A program made the position numbers and the translations under genes. This document shows, in pieces, positions 60,793-64,000 of a stretch of 64,000 nucleotides of DNA. Within the stretch, counting starts at the first letter, position 1. Each line of letters begins with the position of its first letter. Below the pieces are notes generated by a model. It was not told the origin of the DNA. It was given only the letters and a program-made list of their open reading frames with translations, and did no database searches. Source of the DNA: Bacteroidales bacterium (GTDB taxonomy: Bacteria; Bacteroidota; Bacteroidia; Bacteroidales; UBA932). The stretch lies in the NCBI GenBank assembly GCA_017627955.1, contig JAGAFU010000052.1:124001-188000 (forward strand). The letters run 5' to 3'.

Positions 60793-61815
60793 GGCCTCCG
60801 GGAGTTCAAGCAAATCATCCCCGTTAACGAGACGGTCAAAGTCGGACTGGAAGAGGCGGTCCTGAATGACGCGGTATTTCTCGAATTCGGTTTCGGCAAA
60901 TTCTTTGGCGTATTCTGCGGAGACGCGGCCCGCATCATCGAGAATGGGACGGTCATCGCCTTCCAGGAATTTGTCAATGCGGGTGGCCCAGTCTTCCATC
61001 GTCATCGGGATATGGCGCTTGGCCCGCTCTTCGGCGAGATCCAGGAATGCGCTGACGATTCGGCCCATCGACTCCAACTCATTTTCTTTGAGGTAGTTCT
61101 TGGCAACGGAGACATCGGATTTGAGTATCTTTCCGCGTGGGGATTTGGCCCAGGTGGTAAGACCCATATGCTCTTTATCTGCGTTTGCGCGTTCGACGAT
61201 GAGTTCAGCGGCCGTGTGGCCGTGGACTGCGTAGTGCATCTTGTTCTGGACTTTCTGGAAGAAGATGCGGGTGGTCGGAGCATCGGGGTTATAGTCGATG
61301 GCCGTGGCGTAGATGTCGGTTATCTTCTGGTAGAACCGGCGTTCGCTGAGGCGGATTTCCCGGATTTCCTCCAGGAGATGCTCAAAGTAATCGACATTCA
61401 GGAAGGAGCCGTTTTCCATCCGCTGTTTGTCAATAACGTAGCCACGTATGGCGAACTGGCGGAGCACATTTGTACACCACTGGCGGAACTGGGTGGCTCT
61501 CACTGAGTTGACGCGGTAACCGACGGAAATGACGGCATCCAGATTATAGTATTTCACCTGGTAGTTTTTCCCGTCTGCGGCAGTTTGTCGGAATTTCCGA
61601 CAAACTGCATCTTCGGCCAACTCTCCGGAGGCAAAGATGTTCTGCAGGTGCTCGGCAATGGTAGAGCGTCCTTTGTCAAAAAGCTGGGAGATGGCATCCT
61701 GGGTCAGCCAAAGCGTTTCGTCGGAGTAAATCAGCTGTACGCCGTCTTCCCGATTCTCCAGCTGAAAGATAAGGAATTCAGCGGTGCTGTTGCGTATGGT
61801 GAGGTTCTTTTCCAT
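60784..61815 (-). CDS. RhuM-family protein
   Basis: A 343-residue protein of the RhuM (virulence RhuM) family. The N-terminal third has the expected DNA-binding-like segment (LWLTQDAISQLFDKGRSTIAEHLQNIF), the conserved YNLDAVISVGYRVNS, then QFRQWCTNVLRQFAIRGYVID. The C-terminal part is helical and ends in acidic residues. The activity is not established; family members often lie within or beside restriction-modification operons. It starts 6 bases after the methyltransferase stop, so it is its operon partner here. Confidence 0.88.
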   Translation of the reverse strand: MEKNLTIRNSTAEFLIFQLENREDGVQLIYSDETLWLTQDAISQLFDKGRSTIAEHLQNIFASGELAEDAVCRKFRQTAADGKNYQVKYYNLDAVISVGYRVNSVRATQFRQWCTNVLRQFAIRGYVIDKQRMENGSFLNVDYFEHLLEEIREIRLSERRFYQKITDIYATAIDYNPDAPTTRIFFQKVQNKMHYAVHGHTAAELIVERANADKEHMGLTTWAKSPRGKILKSDVSVAKNYLKENELESMGRIVSAFLDLAEERAKRHIPMTMEDWATRIDKFLEGDDRPILDDAGRVSAEYAKEFAETEFEKYRVIQDRLFQSDFDRLVNGDDLLELPEADR

Positions 61816-61821
61816 AGTGGG

Positions 61822-64000
61822 TTATTTCTGGGTGAGTTCCTGGTACATCTTGAACAGCCTTGCCACTATGTCGGACTCGGTGGCGTCTTTGGGGAAGCCA
61901 TAGGCCTCCAGGACGGCGGTGTCGTTGGCTTGATGGGCGCGTCGGAGTTCGGGCGGCATGGCCATTTCATCGTACAGATCCGCTAAACTACTCTCCGGAT
62001 ATAACGCACGTGCATCGAGAATACCCTGAGCAGTATTTCTAATCTTTTCCTTCTGGGTATCAGTCGGAATCGGCCAAGGGAAATTGTTGTACACGATGTC
62101 ATTTGAGTAGCGATACCTCATTTCTAATCGTCCGCATACAACCCTTGTCCAAGCCATATGTACACTAGAAGTCAGAACGCCAAAATGGACCAAAGTGGCG
62201 TCTGGTATGAACTGGATTGCATCACTTACGATATGATCAGAAGAGAGGAAACCAATAGGAATATATTTCCGTCCTTCAGACGAGACACGAGGGATTAGAA
62301 TGAAGTTCGTATCGGGCTGACGGATCTGCTGGAACAACGTTGGAAACTCTGCACTTTTTACTGTGGCTGCCTTAGGGCTTGCCTCACGGAATGCCTGGAC
62401 ACCTGCGACTCTTTCTTTAATGACAGAACTGCTTCGTATGTCGGCCGGTGAAGCATTTTTCAGCCACAAACAGTATCTGGGCTCGCCATTAATGAACTCA
62501 CGGGCACCGATGAAGGGCTTAACGTATTTGAAAGCGACTGGATCTGTCTTCTCGATTTCGTCTGCAACATCTTTATCGAAAATCAGAAAGCCACCATCCG
62601 CAGCCTTATTCCCGTTTATCATCTCTTCGACACCCTTGCTGACGGGCTTGTTATTGCTTCCAATGAACACGTCGTCTGCATCTATAAGATAACAGTTGAT
62701 GTTCTGCGCTGTTATAACGTTCTTCCCATCGAAAATAATACGAGGCTTGCTATTGGGGTAAGAGCTAAATCCAATAATAACACAATGGACATGCGCCATA
62801 TTCGTCGCTTCACTATCCCAGCGGAAGGTCTTATAAGCGAAATCGATATGAATGTCAAACATATCGTAGAGGTTCTTCCAGAGACCTTCAACTTGCTCGC
62901 CCTGGGTAATGGAATTAGTAGATACAAGAGCGACGCAAATAGGTCTGCCAGCAATCATTTGAGCTGCCTTATAATACCAACCAGAGACATAGTCAATCTT
63001 GCCGGCAAGACGGAATGGCTTTCCCTTTGCATCCAGCAGCAAGTCCATCATATCCTTCTTCTGCTCAGCAGTCTGCATGGAATACCCCACAAACGGCGGA
63101 TTACCCATAATGTAATCCAGCTCGATCGCAGGCACAACCTCATTCCAATCCATCCGGAGCGCATTGCCTTCGTGAATGTTGGTGTAGGTCTTCAGCGGCA
63201 GCGGGTCGAGGTTGAAGCCCACGATTTCGTCCGTTTCCTGCATCATCTGTGCTTCGGCAATCCACAGCGCTGTCTGGGCTACGGAACAGGCGAAGTCGTT
63301 TATCTCTATGCCGTAGAACTGATTGATACTAACCTTGATCGGATCCACCACCTCACCAATCACACGGTCGCCGCCGTAGATAATGCGCAGCGCCTCGTTT
63401 TCCAGTCGCCGAAGCGATGTGTAGGATTCCGTCAGGAAGTTGCCGGAGCCGCAGGCAGGGTCGAAGAATTTCAGTTTGGAAATCTTATCCTGGAACGCAT
63501 ACGCCCGGTCCTTCTTCGTTTTCGCTACGGATGTCGCCTTGATGTCGGCCATCTCCGCTTTGAAGTCGTCAAGGAAAAGCGGGTCGATGACCTTGTGGAT
63601 GTTCTCAATGGAGGTGTAATGCATTCCTCCGGAGCGGCGGGTCTCCGGATTCAGTGTGGACTCGAACACGGCGCCGAAGATGGTCGGGCTGATGAGCGAC
63701 CAGTCGAAGTCATCAGAAGCTCGCTGGAGGATCAGATCCCGGATTTCTTCCGTGATACGTGGTATCTCAATCTCCTCGGCAAACATACCGCCGTTGACGT
63801 ATGGGAAAGCAAGGAGTTTCTCATCCTCGTAGGGGTCACGGTCTTCTGGTTTCTGGTTCAGGATGCGGAAGAGTTTGATCAACTGCTCGCGGAACATCGA
63901 GACAGGGAATTGCTCCATATAGTCATGGAACACGTTCTTGGAGCCGAAGATGCCGGCGTCCTCAGCGTAGAGGCAGAATACCAGTCGCACGCAGAGCTTG
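61822..64000 (-). CDS. MmeI-type DNA methyltransferase, partial at right edge
   Basis: The visible 726 or so residues are the C-terminal part of a large class I adenine methyltransferase of the MmeI/type IIG-like group. The frame runs off the window: the first M-like codon (GTG at 63990) lies inside the usual RLVFCLYAEDAGIF motif. Then come GGMHYTSIENIHKVIDPLF, SAM-binding FFDPACGSGNFLTESY, and catalytic MGNPPFVGYS (NPPF). A target-recognition-like region follows (about 62100-62700). The stretch that would contain an N-terminal nuclease is off the edge, so whether it also cuts DNA is unknown. RhuM follows downstream. Confidence 0.9.
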   Translation of the reverse strand, partial: KLCVRLVFCLYAEDAGIFGSKNVFHDYMEQFPVSMFREQLIKLFRILNQKPEDRDPYEDEKLLAFPYVNGGMFAEEIEIPRITEEIRDLILQRASDDFDWSLISPTIFGAVFESTLNPETRRSGGMHYTSIENIHKVIDPLFLDDFKAEMADIKATSVAKTKKDRAYAFQDKISKLKFFDPACGSGNFLTESYTSLRRLENEALRIIYGGDRVIGEVVDPIKVSINQFYGIEINDFACSVAQTALWIAEAQMMQETDEIVGFNLDPLPLKTYTNIHEGNALRMDWNEVVPAIELDYIMGNPPFVGYSMQTAEQKKDMMDLLLDAKGKPFRLAGKIDYVSGWYYKAAQMIAGRPICVALVSTNSITQGEQVEGLWKNLYDMFDIHIDFAYKTFRWDSEATNMAHVHCVIIGFSSYPNSKPRIIFDGKNVITAQNINCYLIDADDVFIGSNNKPVSKGVEEMINGNKAADGGFLIFDKDVADEIEKTDPVAFKYVKPFIGAREFINGEPRYCLWLKNASPADIRSSSVIKERVAGVQAFREASPKAATVKSAEFPTLFQQIRQPDTNFILIPRVSSEGRKYIPIGFLSSDHIVSDAIQFIPDATLVHFGVLTSSVHMAWTRVVCGRLEMRYRYSNDIVYNNFPWPIPTDTQKEKIRNTAQGILDARALYPESSLADLYDEMAMPPELRRAHQANDTAVLEAYGFPKDATESDIVARLFKMYQELTQK

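Overview
The window looks like chromosome from an uncultured, probably gut- or rumen-type member of the Bacteroidales. The reasons are promoters of the Bacteroidetes type (TAnnTTTG, in two cases with TTTG exactly 19 bases upstream), A-rich leaders instead of Shine-Dalgarno sites, many lipoproteins, a DUF4290 protein, an HU-CCDC81-type protein, NigD-like and FISUMP lipoproteins, an imelysin/DUF1111 locus, TonB-dependent transport and a histidine-to-glutamate pathway ending in a fused FtcD. Genus cannot be set from the sequence alone. No insertion sequence, prophage or CRISPR array was seen.

Layout. 1-6063: start of an unidentified gene at the left edge, then an AddA-like/AddB-like recombination nuclease pair, all on the minus strand. 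6200-22922: mostly housekeeping genes (rubrerythrin, DUF4290, FtsK, a LolA-like protein, ApbE, TruB, RpiB, TsaB, CvpA, IleS, a DksA-like protein, LspA, tRNA-Ser), a DUF1295 membrane protein and a GH30 lipoprotein. 22944-32504: surface acyltransferase, then a probable metal-uptake region: porin, imelysin, di-haem DUF1111, a GNAT enzyme under an unusual promoter, DUF4491, a 46-residue micro-ORF, a TonB-dependent receptor and a rhodanese/metallo-beta-lactamase fusion lipoprotein. 32505-32846 has no protein gene but holds a 51-base tandem repeat, tRNA-Asn with its own promoter and terminator, and a promoter reading right.

32847-43058 is a tight nine-gene unit that I read as a peptidoglycan salvage operon. 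It encodes a membrane HU-like protein, NUDIX, DUF4922-SpoIID, an AmpG-like permease, NamZ exo-muramidase, a Ser/Arg-rich secreted protein, an AmgK-like sugar kinase fused to a RapZ C-terminal domain, a MurU-like nucleotidyltransferase and MscL. The kinase-RapZ fusion is the most interesting single gene in the window: it joins amino-sugar phosphorylation to a domain that in E. coli RapZ senses glucosamine-6-phosphate. A second salvage-like set (NahK-like hexosamine kinase, Ala-Glu epimerase, transglutaminase-like protein) is transcribed on the minus strand from 58631, with no clear promoter break before a permease and the complete hut pathway (ftcD, hutU, hutH, hutI) ending at 47283. Peptide, amino-sugar and histidine salvage may thus share one transcript.

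The region 43069-47290 holds NhaC, a NigD-like lipoprotein and an ECF sigma factor with a membrane-tethered beta-barrel partner. The right end (60784-64000) is a restriction-modification module, an MmeI-type methyltransferase cut by the window edge followed by a RhuM-family gene.
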